Assembly: GCF_003046795.1 (NCBI RefSeq)
Contig: NZ_PZKN01000003.1
Span: forward strand, 62,001 to 126,000
From: Desulfonatronum sp. SC1
GTDB lineage: Bacteria; Desulfobacterota; Desulfovibrionia; Desulfovibrionales; Desulfonatronaceae
Direction: 5' to 3'
Length of the DNA stretch: 64,000 nt
Within the stretch, counting starts at the first letter, position 1; each line of letters opens with the position of its first letter. The notes below the pieces were generated by a model. That model was not told the origin of the DNA. It made no database searches and saw only the letters and a list, made by a program, of their open reading frames with translations. Of this stretch, positions 24,929-34,182 are shown one piece after another. The position numbers and the translations under genes are program-made.

Positions 24929-26125
24929 CTACAGGCTGGATGCCAGAACCATGTCCGCGATGGGCCCTCGGGAATGGGCGCCCTTGAGCACCAGGTGGGC
25001 GTAGCGGTCCATGCCCTTGAGTTTGCGCACGGTCCAGTTCAGGGCGTTGTTGAATTCCGAATTGTAGGGCGCGTCCACCTGGCGGGAGTCGCCCATCATG
25101 AACACCTTGGTGTTGGTGCACATCCGAGACAGCAACGCCCTGGCCTCCATTCGGGACATGTTCTGGGCCTCGTCCACGATGACCACGGCGTCTTCGATGT
25201 TCATGCCGCGGATGAAGGCCAGGGGCAGGATTTCCAGGCGTTTGATGTCGAACTCGGGAATGGGCGCTTCGGGATCGATGAACAACTTGTTCGCCGGACG
25301 GATGGCGTGCAGTTTCAGGATCAGGTCGCGGATGTTGCGCACGTAGGGGGCCATTTTCTCGCTGACCGCCCCGGGCAGATAGCCCATGGACCGACCGATC
25401 TCCACGTAGGGCTTGATAACATAGATCTTGTGATGGCGTTTCTCGCTCAGCACCAGGTGCAGGGCCGCGGCCAGGGAGAGGAAGGTCTTGCCGAACCCGG
25501 CCTCGGATTCCAGGGTGACCAGGTCGATGTCCGGAGAGAGCAGCAGTTCCATGGCCAGGTTTTGGTACACGTTGCGCGGGGCCACGCTCCAGACCTTATG
25601 CTGATGGGTGATGGTCCGGCGTTCCTCCCGTCCGTTGAACACGGGCTTGCCGTTTTCCCAGGAAAAGGAATTCGCGACGATGTCCTCGCCCTCGGCAATG
25701 AAGCCGGTGTATCTCTGGGATTCATTCCTGTAAAAAGGATTGGCCCGGAAATAGGGCTCGCTCTGCATGCCCAGCTTGTGCGCCTTGATGCGCATGGTCT
25801 TGTCGTTGGTCACCAGGATCGGCGCCTCCACTGAGGCCAGCAGGATCTCGTCGAGAATCCTGTTGTCGGCCAGGCAGGAGGCGGTGTTGCCTTCCGGGCC
25901 TCGTTCCAGAAGATCGAATTCCTCCTTGTGTTCCAGAAGATACGACAAGGCTTGCTGGGCCTGATGCCCCAGCCGGGAGTCGGTCTTGTGCCTGTCCAGC
26001 TCTTCAAGCACGGTATGGGGGATGAAAATGCTGTTTTCCATCCCGTTGCGCAGTACGGCGATGCTTTCCGGATCATCCAGAAGTATGTTGGTGTCGATGA
26101 AGTAGTTTTTTTGGCGTGGTTCCAT
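24929..26125 (-). CDS. PIN domain - PhoH ATPase fusion (YlaK/PhoH2 type)
   Basis: A 398-residue protein in which an N-terminal PIN RNase domain (YFIDTNILLDDPES at 8-21, VLEELDRHK at 39-47) is joined to a PhoH-type P-loop ATPase (ESEAGFGKTFLSLAAAL, Walker B VVIVDEAQN). PhoH2 proteins are ATP-driven RNA-unwinding ribonucleases. The P-loop reads EAGFGKT rather than the common PAGTGKT, which still keeps the GK(T/S) core. Cytoplasmic. Upstream is phnW, 21 bases away on the same strand, so it could be the third gene of the phnX-phnW unit; E. coli phoH belongs to the Pho regulon. Confidence 0.85.
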   Translation of the reverse strand: MEPRQKNYFIDTNILLDDPESIAVLRNGMENSIFIPHTVLEELDRHKTDSRLGHQAQQALSYLLEHKEEFDLLERGPEGNTASCLADNRILDEILLASVEAPILVTNDKTMRIKAHKLGMQSEPYFRANPFYRNESQRYTGFIAEGEDIVANSFSWENGKPVFNGREERRTITHQHKVWSVAPRNVYQNLAMELLLSPDIDLVTLESEAGFGKTFLSLAAALHLVLSEKRHHKIYVIKPYVEIGRSMGYLPGAVSEKMAPYVRNIRDLILKLHAIRPANKLFIDPEAPIPEFDIKRLEILPLAFIRGMNIEDAVVIVDEAQNMSRMEARALLSRMCTNTKVFMMGDSRQVDAPYNSEFNNALNWTVRKLKGMDRYAHLVLKGAHSRGPIADMVLASSL

Positions 26126-26146
26126 TTAACCTTCTTTTAACAAGGT

Positions 26147-27265
26147 TCATGCCCAATACATGGACTCCCGCACCGCCTGGAGCAGGGCGAGGATGTCGTC
26201 GGGGAAGACGTGGCCGATGTTGCCGATGCGGAAGGTGTTCGTCCTGGTGACTTTGCCCGAGTAGATCACGAATCCGCGCCGCTTGAGTTCCGCGTAGAAA
26301 CGAGCGAACTCGAATCCTGGATGGGAAGGGTAGAGAAACGCGGTGATGATCGGGGATTGGTATTCATCCGGAAGCAGCGTTTCAAATCCCAGTTCGCGCA
26401 TGCCCAGAGAGAGGATGGTCTGGTTTTGGACATACCTGGCATGTCGGGCATTGACGCCGCCTTCGGCTTCCAGTTCCACCAGGGCCTGGGCAAAGGCCCG
26501 GACCACGTGCGTCGGCGACGTGAACCGCCATTTGCCGGCCAGGTTCTCCATTTCCAACCACTGATCAAGCAGATCAAGGCACAGAGAGCGTGCACTCCCG
26601 GAGCAGTGCTCCAACTGGCTCTGTCTGGCCACGACAAAACCGAATCCGGGTACGCCCTGAAGACATTTGTTCGGGCCGCTGATCAGATAATCCACCCAGA
26701 GGTTGTTTACGTCCATGGGGATTCCGCCGAAGCTGCTCATGGCGTCCACGATCAGGGACCGGTGGTGGCGGATCTCCAGGTCGCCGACATCCTGAACGGG
26801 ATTGAGCATCCCGGTGGAGGTCTCGCAGTGGACCACGGCCATGTGGGAGATGGCCCGATCCACTCGGAGCGTCTTGTCGACGGCTTCCATGTCCAGCGGG
26901 TTGGTGTCGCCAAAGTCCAAGACATCGAAAGGAATCAGCAACCGTTTGGCGATCATGGCGATCCGGTCCCCGTAGTGACCGTTGCTTAGGACCAGCAGCT
27001 TTCCGTGCCGGGGAACAACCGTGCCGAGACAGGCCTCAACGCTGAACGTCCCACTGCCCTGCATCAATACGGTGGTGTATCCGGAGGCCGGAGTGGCCAG
27101 ACGAGTCAACCGATTCCGGATGACCTGGACAATGTCGTTGTATTCGGCGTCCCAGGTACACCAGTCGCGAAGCATGGCGGCACGCACCCCGGGGGAGGTG
27201 GACAACGGCCCCGGAGTCAATAACAAATAGGGATTGTCCAGGATTTCAATCTGGTTCGGTTCCAT
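26147..27265 (-). CDS. phnW: 2-aminoethylphosphonate-pyruvate transaminase
   Basis: PLP enzyme converting 2-aminoethylphosphonate plus pyruvate to phosphonoacetaldehyde plus alanine. The 372 residues match PhnW length. Landmarks are LLLTPGPLSTSP at the start, LMQGSGTFSVEACLGT (cofactor phosphate loop), FGGIPMDVN and the catalytic lysine in SGPNKCLQGVPGFGF (about 188-202). It follows phnX on the same strand with a 72-base gap, giving the two-step degradation module. The likely importer for the substrate is at 47.2-51.1 kb rather than adjacent. Confidence 0.92.
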   Translation of the reverse strand: MEPNQIEILDNPYLLLTPGPLSTSPGVRAAMLRDWCTWDAEYNDIVQVIRNRLTRLATPASGYTTVLMQGSGTFSVEACLGTVVPRHGKLLVLSNGHYGDRIAMIAKRLLIPFDVLDFGDTNPLDMEAVDKTLRVDRAISHMAVVHCETSTGMLNPVQDVGDLEIRHHRSLIVDAMSSFGGIPMDVNNLWVDYLISGPNKCLQGVPGFGFVVARQSQLEHCSGSARSLCLDLLDQWLEMENLAGKWRFTSPTHVVRAFAQALVELEAEGGVNARHARYVQNQTILSLGMRELGFETLLPDEYQSPIITAFLYPSHPGFEFARFYAELKRRGFVIYSGKVTRTNTFRIGNIGHVFPDDILALLQAVRESMYWA

Positions 27266-27337
27266 GCGCGGAACTTCTTCATGGTAGGTTGTTCAGGCGT
27301 GGCGCGGCCAATTGCCGGACGGTGACGGGCCGGATGA

Positions 27338-28222
27338 TCATGGCCGGACGCCACGGGACAGGCGCAGTTCGATTTCCTCGATCAAGGGCAACACCTCCCA
27401 GACGCCGCGGGCCGTGTAGTGGGCCCCGGCGCGGCGGAAGCGCCGGGCGATCAGTTCCAGGCTCGAACTCAGGTCATCGGGGGCCAGGCTTTCGGCCTCC
27501 CTGCGCGACAGCCCCAGTTCGTTGCCGGACATGGTCAGGCCGATGGTCCACATCCCTGCGTTCAGGCCCTCTTCGATGTCCGCGACGGTGTCGCCGATCT
27601 TGATCATCGCGGACATGGGAAAGACATCCAGGGTCATGGCGTTGACGTAGCACATCCATGGATACGGTCGTCCCTCCGACACTTCCGTGGAGCAAACAAC
27701 CGTATCCGGCTTGTACCCCTGGCCGGCCGCGGAGGCCATCAGGCGTTCCACCATGGGCCGCGAATATCCGGTGGTCGAACCGATCCTGATGTCTTTGGCC
27801 CTCAAGGCGGTGACCAGGTTTCGCACTCCCGGAATCAGTTCGGCATGGTCGGTCACGACGTCCATCATTAACGGTTCGATCCTGGCGTAGATGTCCTGCA
27901 CATCCTGCTCGTTCGGATCGCGGCCATGCACCTGCCGCCACCTGCCGCTCAAGGTTTTCTGATGCGTCATGGCCCGAACATGGTCGATTTTTTTCAGCCC
28001 CATGAAAACCCTGATCTCCTCGTCGTCCACGGTCACGCCGAATCCGGAGAAGGCTCGTCGAAACACCTCCGTGGGGCCGATGCATCCGTAGTCAACGGTC
28101 GTGCCGGCCCAGTCCAAGATCACCGCCCGAACCGGGCCGGAATAATCCCTGCACCGGTCCCCCACCTCCAGGAGCAACTCCTCAAATTGCTCCACATTGT
28201 CTTGGTCGAAACAGGTATGCAT
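27338..28222 (-). CDS. phnX: Phosphonoacetaldehyde hydrolase
   Basis: HAD-superfamily enzyme that splits phosphonoacetaldehyde into acetaldehyde and phosphate through a Schiff-base lysine. It has AVILDWAGTTVDYG (nucleophile Asp), MGLKKIDHVRAMT (cap-domain lysine), GSTTGYSRPMVERL and MIKIGDTVADIEEGLNAG. I take the ATG at 28222; an ATG at 28255 is also in frame and nearer to the predicted promoter, and neither has a good ribosome binding site. First gene of phnX-phnW, with a PhoB-box/-10 arrangement upstream at 28293-28337. Confidence 0.9.
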   Translation of the reverse strand: MHTCFDQDNVEQFEELLLEVGDRCRDYSGPVRAVILDWAGTTVDYGCIGPTEVFRRAFSGFGVTVDDEEIRVFMGLKKIDHVRAMTHQKTLSGRWRQVHGRDPNEQDVQDIYARIEPLMMDVVTDHAELIPGVRNLVTALRAKDIRIGSTTGYSRPMVERLMASAAGQGYKPDTVVCSTEVSEGRPYPWMCYVNAMTLDVFPMSAMIKIGDTVADIEEGLNAGMWTIGLTMSGNELGLSRREAESLAPDDLSSSLELIARRFRRAGAHYTARGVWEVLPLIEEIELRLSRGVRP

Positions 28223-28292
28223 GGATGATTGCCCGTCGCTTTCCGGTATTAACACATGGTTTGCGGATTGATGATGAAAGGAAAGAGCATCT

Positions 28293-28337
28293 ATTATACC
28301 CGCTCAATGTTACAGGAGCGTGATGACCTTGTTACGA
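28293..28337 (-). promoter_or_regulatory. PhoB box and -10 element of the phnX-phnW operon
   Basis: Read on the minus strand, TCGTAAC (28337-28331), TCATCAC (28326-28320) and CTGTAAC (28315-28309) are spaced exactly 11 bases apart, the period of Pho boxes. Ten bases after the last repeat comes a perfect TATAAT (28298-28293). The site at 29641-29674 has the same last repeat, the same ten-base gap and a TATACT. The match to the E. coli 7-mer (CTGTCAT) is partial. Confidence 0.6.
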
Positions 28338-28413
28338 TTGTGTCGGGCGCACGGTGTGGGGTCGCGTATCTGAAACGTCACGGACTTGTGAAGGAGGCCT
28401 CGTCTTGGTGATT

Positions 28414-29430
28414 TCAGTCGTCCAAGCCATGCATGTTCAACAAATGCAGATTGCCCAGGAATTGCTCGGTACAGCGCTCCCAGGAGTAGATTTCGGCGTG
28501 GCTGCGGCAGGCCTGGGGGGAGAGGGGCAGGGCCCGGTGTACGGCCTCGCCCAGATCGTCGGAAAGCCATCCGGTTTGGCCGTGGACGACCACGCTTTGG
28601 GGGCCGGTTACCGGGTAGGCGGCCACTGGGACGCCGCAGGCCATGGCCTCCAGGAGGACCAGGCCGAAGGTGTCCGTGGTGCTCGGGAAGACGAAGACGT
28701 CCGCGGCAGCCAGGTGGGCGGCCAGTTCCTCGCCGCGTTTGGCTCCGACGAACCGGACGTCCGGATAGGCCCCTTTGAGTTTCACGAAGGCCGGGCCATC
28801 CCCGACCACGTACTTGGTCCCGGGAATGTCCAGGTGGAGAAAATCCTCGATATTCTTTTCCACTGCCACCCGGCCCATGAACATGGAAATGGGACGCGGT
28901 GCGTCCAGGTAGTCCTTGCTCCGCGGACGAAAGAGCCCGGTATCCACGCCCCGGGACCACAGCTTCAGGCTGGAGAAGCCCAGGGAGCGCAGTTCTTCCA
29001 TCAACTCCGGCGAGGCGGTCATCACGGCCTTGGAGGGTTTGTGGAACCAGCGGAAAAAGGCGTAGGAGGCCCGGAGCGGAACGGGGAACCGCAGCCGGAT
29101 GTATTCCGGCAGGCGGGTGTGGTAGGCCGACGTGAACCCCTTGCCGCGCTTCCAGCAGAAGAATCGACCGGCCCAGCCCATGGGACCTTCGTTGGCGATA
29201 TGCACTGCGTCCGGGCGATAGTTGTCCAGGATGCGGGTCACCTTGCGCCAGGGAAACAGCGAAAGGCGGATTTCCGGGTACGTGGGGCAGGGCAGGCCTG
29301 GAAACATGTCCGGACTGAGCACAAGGACCACATGACCCTTTTCCCGGAGGATGCGGACCGTGTTCTCCAGGGTGGTGACCACGCCGTTGATCAGCGGGGT
29401 CCAGACGTCGGTGATCAGGGCGATGCGCAT
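28414..29430 (-). CDS. Glycosyltransferase family 4 (MgtA/diglucosyl-diacylglycerol-synthase-like)
   Basis: A 338-residue GT-B enzyme, probably a membrane-associated glycolipid synthase. It opens with MRIALITDVWTPLINGVVTT, contains the YHTRLPEY segment, the donor-site GRVAVEKNIEDF and the signature FVFPSTTDTFGLVLLEAMACGVPV with the E-x7-E pair. The same signature occurs in the PHP fusion at 41476, so the two are paralogous. Relatives glycosylate diacylglycerol or phosphatidylinositol. AGGAAGGA precedes the ATG. A promoter-like site matching that of phnX lies about 210 bases upstream, which suggests shared phosphate control and a glycolipid role. Confidence 0.82.
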   Translation of the reverse strand: MRIALITDVWTPLINGVVTTLENTVRILREKGHVVLVLSPDMFPGLPCPTYPEIRLSLFPWRKVTRILDNYRPDAVHIANEGPMGWAGRFFCWKRGKGFTSAYHTRLPEYIRLRFPVPLRASYAFFRWFHKPSKAVMTASPELMEELRSLGFSSLKLWSRGVDTGLFRPRSKDYLDAPRPISMFMGRVAVEKNIEDFLHLDIPGTKYVVGDGPAFVKLKGAYPDVRFVGAKRGEELAAHLAAADVFVFPSTTDTFGLVLLEAMACGVPVAAYPVTGPQSVVVHGQTGWLSDDLGEAVHRALPLSPQACRSHAEIYSWERCTEQFLGNLHLLNMHGLDD

Positions 29431-30179
29431 GGTTCCTTCCTGGTGATCATTTCGTTTCCGGCTCGAAGGATCAGGTGTTCACCGTCGGGCGCGGTTGTCT
29501 GAACCGGGGAAACCGGGCCACGCTGTTCTGATCAAATGATCATGCCCGGGCTGCCCAAGCCCGCCCCGCGGAAAGGAAAATGACGAGGGCGGGACGTTGC
29601 CGGAAGCTGGGGATCAATGACCGGAATAGCATTATCACCAAGTATATCCGGTCAATGTTACAGGAAGATGGTGGTTGTGTGGCAATTTTGTTGTGTTACA
29701 GCTTCGTCAAGCGCTGCTGTTTCCCCGAAGGGTGGCATCGTGAGTATTACCGGCACTCCAGCATGGGAACCAAACCCAGGGCGTTCCCGTGCTCTGTTTC
29801 TTTTCCGAGGACGCTGGAACCTCCGGCCCCCTCTCTCTCCCACTGGAGCGCTGGAACGATCAGGCCATATCCCCTTCATGCGGGTCAGGTTGGGGCATAT
29901 CCGGAAGATCACCGGTCTGTCCGTCGAAACAAAGCCCGTCAGTCTGCCGATCAGCATCACACCGTGCGAGTATCTTGAAAGTTGCTCAAAATTTCAGGTG
30001 TGTTGCTAAGGGGCCGCTCTCCAGGTTATGGGCGACAACAACCTTACGCTTCAAGTGGACGACTCCGTATACCTGTCCACCTTCATCCCCGGAGCGTCTT
30101 CCTGAACGACGCCGGGGAGGTCGTCGGGAACTGAGGCGGTGAGGGAAATGTCGCAACCGCTTTCGTGAGGAAAACTTCC
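29431..30179. other. Long intergenic region without a recognised gene
   Basis: About 750 bases between divergent genes. Open frames here (up to 132 codons) overlap each other, lack homology that I can recognise and have poor start sites. The only structured signal I see is the promoter-like site at 29641-29674. The region could hold the remnant of a gene or an unrecognised RNA. Confidence 0.4.
29641..29674 (-). promoter_or_regulatory. Probable Pho-type promoter for the glycosyltransferase gene
   Basis: On the minus strand CTGTAAC (29663-29657) is followed after ten bases by TATACT (29646-29641). The 14-mer TCAATGTTACAGGA at 29652-29665 is identical to the corresponding part of the phnX promoter. 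The upstream repeat at the 11-base phase (CCACCAT, 29674-29668) is weaker. The predicted leader to the gene start is long, about 200 bases. Confidence 0.45.
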
Positions 30180-31676
30180 ATGCGAAAATTAATCCGCACT
30201 TTTTCTTTCTTGATCTTCATCCTCGTACTGACCACTGGCTGCGGAGGAGGGAGCGGAGGAGAGCCTGGACGCGTCGCCGCCGTTGAGAATTCCCTGATAC
30301 CCGCCGTGATCAAGGCCGGTGACGAACCGCCCTTGCTGCATCTGGAAGACAGGATGCGGCATTTCAGGGTTCCCGGAGTTGGAATCGCCGTGGTCAATAA
30401 CGGGGTTGTCGAATGGGCCAAGGGATATGGGGTGGTCGAGGCCGGGGGAAGCCGGGCGGTCAACGCGCAGACCGTTTTCCAAGCCTGTTCGATCAGCAAA
30501 CCCGTTGCCGTGACCGGGATCATGCTGCTCGAGCAATCCAAGACCCTGGACATCACCCGCAACGTGAACGACTACCTCACCTCCTGGCGGCTTCCCGATT
30601 CTGCCCACACCGTCAGAGAGAAGGCCACGGTGGAACGGCTGATGTCGCATACCGGGGGGACAAGCGTCGGGGGATTCGCCGGATATGCGCCCGGCGAGGC
30701 GTTGCCGACGATTTTGCAGACCCTCCAGGGCATTTCGCCCGCCAACAACAAGGCCGTTGAAGCGGTCTACGTTCCGGGAACGAAATGGTCCTACTCGGGT
30801 GGGGGAATGGAAGTGCTGCATTTGATGACCCAGGAGGTGACCGGGATGCCTTTGCGTGACTATATGCAGCGTCATTTGTTCACCCCCCTGGGCATGTCCA
30901 GGAGCGACTTCGCGCAACCCCTGGACGGTCCGTTGGCGACTAACGCGGCCAAAGGCCACGATGTGGACGGGGGCGTCGTTTCGGGAGGATGGAATACGTA
31001 TCCGGAACTCGTTGCCGCCGGCCTCTGGACCACGCCATCCGATCTTGGTCGTCTGCTCGTTGAAACGATCAACGCGACCAGAGGGCATGGGATCGCATTG
31101 GAACTGGAGACAGCGGTGAACATCCTGACCCAGAGGCCGAACTCGGAGTTCGGCCTGGGCTTTATGGTCGAGACCAGGGCCGACGACCTGGTCTTCAAGC
31201 ATACCGGCAGCAACCAGGGATACAAAACCTATTTCATGGGGTTGCGGGATCGGGGACAGGGCGTGGTCGTGATGACCAACGGTGAAAACGGATCCCCGCT
31301 GATGTACGAGATCGTGAGGAGCGTCGTCAGGGTGTACGACTGGCCGGACATTGAGGGGGCCGAAGAAGCGGAGCTCGTGGACGTGCCGCGGGCGACCCTG
31401 CGGTCGCACGTCGGAGCGTATGTTGGCACTTTCAGGCCGACGGGCAAAGAGGCCATTGAAGACATTGATTTTCAGGTTTACCTGGAGGATTCCGGCCTGA
31501 TGCTCCGGTTGGCCTATGCCGGTGGATCAGGACGAATGGATCTGTATCCGGTGGCGCATGATGAATTTCTCCTCAGAGGCGACCTTGAAGGCACCCTTGT
31601 CTTCGACGTGGACGCCCAAGGCCGGACAATCGGTTTCAGCATTCCGCGGATAAACGTCACGGCACGAAAAAAGTGA
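30180..31676 (+). CDS. Lipoprotein serine hydrolase (class C beta-lactamase-like)
   Basis: A 498-residue exported enzyme. The lipobox LTTGC puts the lipidated cysteine at residue 21. The penicillin-binding fold carries the nucleophile motif SISK (104-107), the tyrosine motif as YSG in KWSYSGGG instead of YxN, and HTGSNQGYKTYF for the third motif. Such proteins are mostly esterases, D-amino-acid amidases or peptidases rather than true beta-lactamases. GAGGA precedes the ATG. The C-terminal 100 residues form a separate beta-rich domain. The next gene starts about 100 bases downstream on the same strand. Confidence 0.85.
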   Translation: MRKLIRTFSFLIFILVLTTGCGGGSGGEPGRVAAVENSLIPAVIKAGDEPPLLHLEDRMRHFRVPGVGIAVVNNGVVEWAKGYGVVEAGGSRAVNAQTVFQACSISKPVAVTGIMLLEQSKTLDITRNVNDYLTSWRLPDSAHTVREKATVERLMSHTGGTSVGGFAGYAPGEALPTILQTLQGISPANNKAVEAVYVPGTKWSYSGGGMEVLHLMTQEVTGMPLRDYMQRHLFTPLGMSRSDFAQPLDGPLATNAAKGHDVDGGVVSGGWNTYPELVAAGLWTTPSDLGRLLVETINATRGHGIALELETAVNILTQRPNSEFGLGFMVETRADDLVFKHTGSNQGYKTYFMGLRDRGQGVVVMTNGENGSPLMYEIVRSVVRVYDWPDIEGAEEAELVDVPRATLRSHVGAYVGTFRPTGKEAIEDIDFQVYLEDSGLMLRLAYAGGSGRMDLYPVAHDEFLLRGDLEGTLVFDVDAQGRTIGFSIPRINVTARKK

Positions 31677-31777
31677 GGCGACGTCGGGGGTCGTGTCAGA
31701 GCAAGCCTTTGGAATCAGGGATTTTCAGATAGGTTTCCAGCCCGTGTCGGTATCGGTCATTCAACCCGGAGGTGGTT

Positions 31778-33418
31778 ATGTCGCAAGAATCGATTTCCAG
31801 GCGAAAGTTTTTGCAAATGACGGCCATATCCCTGGCCCTGATGCCGTTTGACTGGGCGGAGATGAACGCCCTGGCCGCAACGGTGAAGCCAGGCAACGGC
31901 AAGCCGGTGGTCATCATCGGCGCGGGGCTGGGCGGACTGTGTTGCGGGGCCTATCTGGCAAAAGCCGGCATTCCGGTGACCCTCGTCGAACAACACTTCA
32001 TTCCTGGCGGCTATGCCACCACCTTTCAACGCGCATCGGGAAAATTCACTTTTGAAGTCTCCCTGGAGGGCACGTCCATCCATGACAACTCGGCGGAGCG
32101 GATGCTCAGGGAACTGGGCGTGTTGGATAAAATCCAGATCGTGGCCATTCCGGAAGTCTTGAAGATCAGGGGGCCCGGCTTTGAGATCGCTGTCCCCCAG
32201 AAAGATCCCCAGGCGCTGATCGAGCTTTTGTCCAGGCAATTTCCTGAGGAAAGGGACGGAATCCGGAACGTTATCGAGGAAATGGTGGGCATTGTCCGGG
32301 AGACGGACCGCCTGGTTGCCGGTCAGGTGGCGTTTTCGGATTTTCCCGCCGAGTATCCCAAGCTGTGGAACGTCCATGACAAGACGCTGTACGACTTTCT
32401 CGACGGGTTCGTGAAGAACCCGGACCTGAAGAATGCCTTGTCCGAACAATGGGGCTATTATGGGTTGCCGCCGTCGAAGCTCTCCGGCTTTTATTACGCG
32501 GTCGCGTTTGGAGAATACCTGCTCAAGGGATCCTACTACATCAAGCCGCGGTCTCAGGCCTTGAGCAACGCTCTTGCCGACGTCATCAAAGCCTCGGGCG
32601 GGGAAATCCTGTACGGCGTCGAGGCCCGGAAAATACTGGTTGAAAACGGCGAGGCCACGGGCGTCGTGACATCAGAGGACAAAACCCTTCCGGCGCTCGC
32701 CGTGGTGAGCAATGCCAGTGCGATCACCACGTTCAAGCAGATGGTGGCACCGGATGTGCTCCCGCCGGATTACCTGATCAAGCTCGACGGGTACCGCCCG
32801 AGCATTTCCTCATTCATCGTCTGGCTGGGCCTGAATCAGGAATTGCACGGCAAACTGGAAGGGTACGACCATTCCGTCAGTTCCGGGCTGGGGCCGGAAG
32901 CCGACTACGAACTGGCCCTGGCGGGAGAAGTGGAAAAAATGGGTTTCGGCATGGTCTGTTACGACAATGTCTACGAAGGGTATTCCTCACCCGGCACGTC
33001 GACTTTGAAGATCATCTGCCTCAGCGGCTATGAGCCCTGGAGACGATTCGAAGCGGATTACCGGGCTGGCCGCAAGGGCGAGTACCACAAGGAAAAGGAC
33101 AGATGGGCGGATATTCTGATTGCCAGGGCGGAAAAGGATATCCTTCCAGGGCTGCGTTCCATGATCGAGGTGCATGAAGCCGCCACGCCGCTGACGAACT
33201 GGCGGTATACGCGCAATCCGGAAGGGGCGATTTATGGTTTTGAACAGGCCATGAACAACACCTTCATGAATCGGATCGACAACCGGACACCGGTCAAGGG
33301 CCTGTACCTCGCCGGCGCGTGGGGCAGTCCCGGAGGCGGCTATACGGCGGTCATGGGCAGCGGCAGGCAGACGTTCGCCTACCTCATGGAAGATTTGAAG
33401 GCGGGCGGTTTGGGCTGA
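31778..33418 (+). CDS. Tat-exported FAD-dependent oxidoreductase (CrtI/retinol-saturase-like)
   Basis: A 546-residue flavoprotein beginning with a twin-arginine signal (SRRKFLQMTAISLALMP), so it is folded with FAD in the cytoplasm and then exported. After the signal comes the Rossmann motif VVIIGAGLGGLCCGAYLAKAG, then FIPGGYATTFQRASGKFTFE as in phytoene desaturases and retinol saturases, and near the C-terminus GLYLAGAWGSPGGGYTAVMGSG, which binds FAD. The substrate is probably a lipophilic polyene or a quinone-like compound, not determined. GGAGG lies five bases before the ATG at 31778. Confidence 0.85.
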   Translation: MSQESISRRKFLQMTAISLALMPFDWAEMNALAATVKPGNGKPVVIIGAGLGGLCCGAYLAKAGIPVTLVEQHFIPGGYATTFQRASGKFTFEVSLEGTSIHDNSAERMLRELGVLDKIQIVAIPEVLKIRGPGFEIAVPQKDPQALIELLSRQFPEERDGIRNVIEEMVGIVRETDRLVAGQVAFSDFPAEYPKLWNVHDKTLYDFLDGFVKNPDLKNALSEQWGYYGLPPSKLSGFYYAVAFGEYLLKGSYYIKPRSQALSNALADVIKASGGEILYGVEARKILVENGEATGVVTSEDKTLPALAVVSNASAITTFKQMVAPDVLPPDYLIKLDGYRPSISSFIVWLGLNQELHGKLEGYDHSVSSGLGPEADYELALAGEVEKMGFGMVCYDNVYEGYSSPGTSTLKIICLSGYEPWRRFEADYRAGRKGEYHKEKDRWADILIARAEKDILPGLRSMIEVHEAATPLTNWRYTRNPEGAIYGFEQAMNNTFMNRIDNRTPVKGLYLAGAWGSPGGGYTAVMGSGRQTFAYLMEDLKAGGLG

Positions 33419-33482
33419 CAGATCAGCATGTCACTCGATCACCCATCACAGGCTTTGTCGGAAGATTCGCGGGGCGATACGT

Positions 33483-33629
33483 CTACGCCGACCAATCCTG
33501 ATCCAGCAAAAAGTCAATGAGATTTTTATGGATGATGCCTTCCCGGCTCAAATCAAATCTGTCAAGACTCAGGACCATTTTGGGAAAATTGTCCTGTATC
33601 GCCAGAAGCGACGAGAATTCCCGTTCCGC
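33483..33629. repeat. Duplicated ATPase tail, copy 1 (other copy 40101-40247)
   Basis: 147 bases matching 40101-40247 without gaps, about 93 percent identity counted by eye. Both copies begin at the stop codon of the frame (CTA on the plus strand), and similarity ends sharply after CCGTTCCGC. Confidence 0.9.
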
Positions 33630-33956
33630 GGCGACCACGGCCATGCCCGGGGTGCAGTAGCCGCATTGCACGGCCCCGTGTTCGGCCAAGGCCCGCTGGA
33701 TGGGATGGGGATTTGCCTCCGCGCCCAGCCCTTCCACCGTGACCACGACTCGCCCCTCCAGCTGGGCCGCGAGCATCAGGCAGGACAGCCTGGGTACGCC
33801 GTCCACCAGCACGGCGCAGGTGCCGCATTCCCCGCCGCCGCAGCCTTCCTTGGTTCCCAGCAGCCCAAGATCCTCGCGTAGCGGATCCACCACCCGCCGG
33901 TCGGGTGCGGTTTCCAAATCCATGGAACAGCCGTTGACAGTGCAACGAACAATCAC
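33483..33956 (-). pseudogene. Chimeric fragment: 2Fe-2S subunit of a xanthine-dehydrogenase-type enzyme joined to the tail of a DUF4143 ATPase
   Basis: The first 109 or so residues are the N-terminal part of a CoxS/XdhC-type iron-sulfur subunit: the plant-type cluster CGGGECGTC near residue 40 and the first half of the second cluster, CGYCTPGM. The second half (CRCTGY) is missing. From about 33629 down to the stop the frame continues as AEREFSSLL...LLDQDWSA, which is the C-terminus of the ATPase encoded at 40101-41315. The 147 bases 33483-33629 match 40101-40247 with about ten mismatches and no gap. The open frame is intact but cannot form the second cluster. Confidence 0.85.
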
Positions 33957-34182
33957 TTTTTCCCCCGCTTCATGGCCTTCAGAACACGTTCCGTGGTTAA
34001 CGGGGCTTGATGCACGTCAGCACCGCAAGCCGCATGCACGGCATTGGCCACGACCGGCAATGGTCCGTTCATGCCCACTTCGCCCACACCCTTCATGCCA
34101 AAGGGGCCGCTGGGCTCCTCCACGTCGCAGGCCAGCGAGACCATGTCCGGTACGTCCAGGGCCGTGGGAGTGATGTATGTCG
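33953..34182 (-). pseudogene. C-terminal remnant of a xanthine-dehydrogenase-type molybdenum subunit
   Basis: The frame reads TTYITPTALDVPDMVSLA and then SGPFGMKGVGEVGMNGPLP...TTERVLKAM, the extreme C-terminus of XdhA/CoxL-like large subunits (GPFGxKGVGE is a cofactor-binding landmark). About 700 upstream residues are gone. It overlaps the small-subunit start by ATGA, so the original order was large subunit then small subunit. The upstream side is joined directly to an integrase fragment. Confidence 0.8.

Noticed and set aside
29860-29930. Possible TPP or other riboswitch around CCCCTTCATGCGGGTCAGG
   Set aside because: A few bases recall the TPP element, but the conserved CUGAGA and paired helices are absent and no thiamine gene follows.
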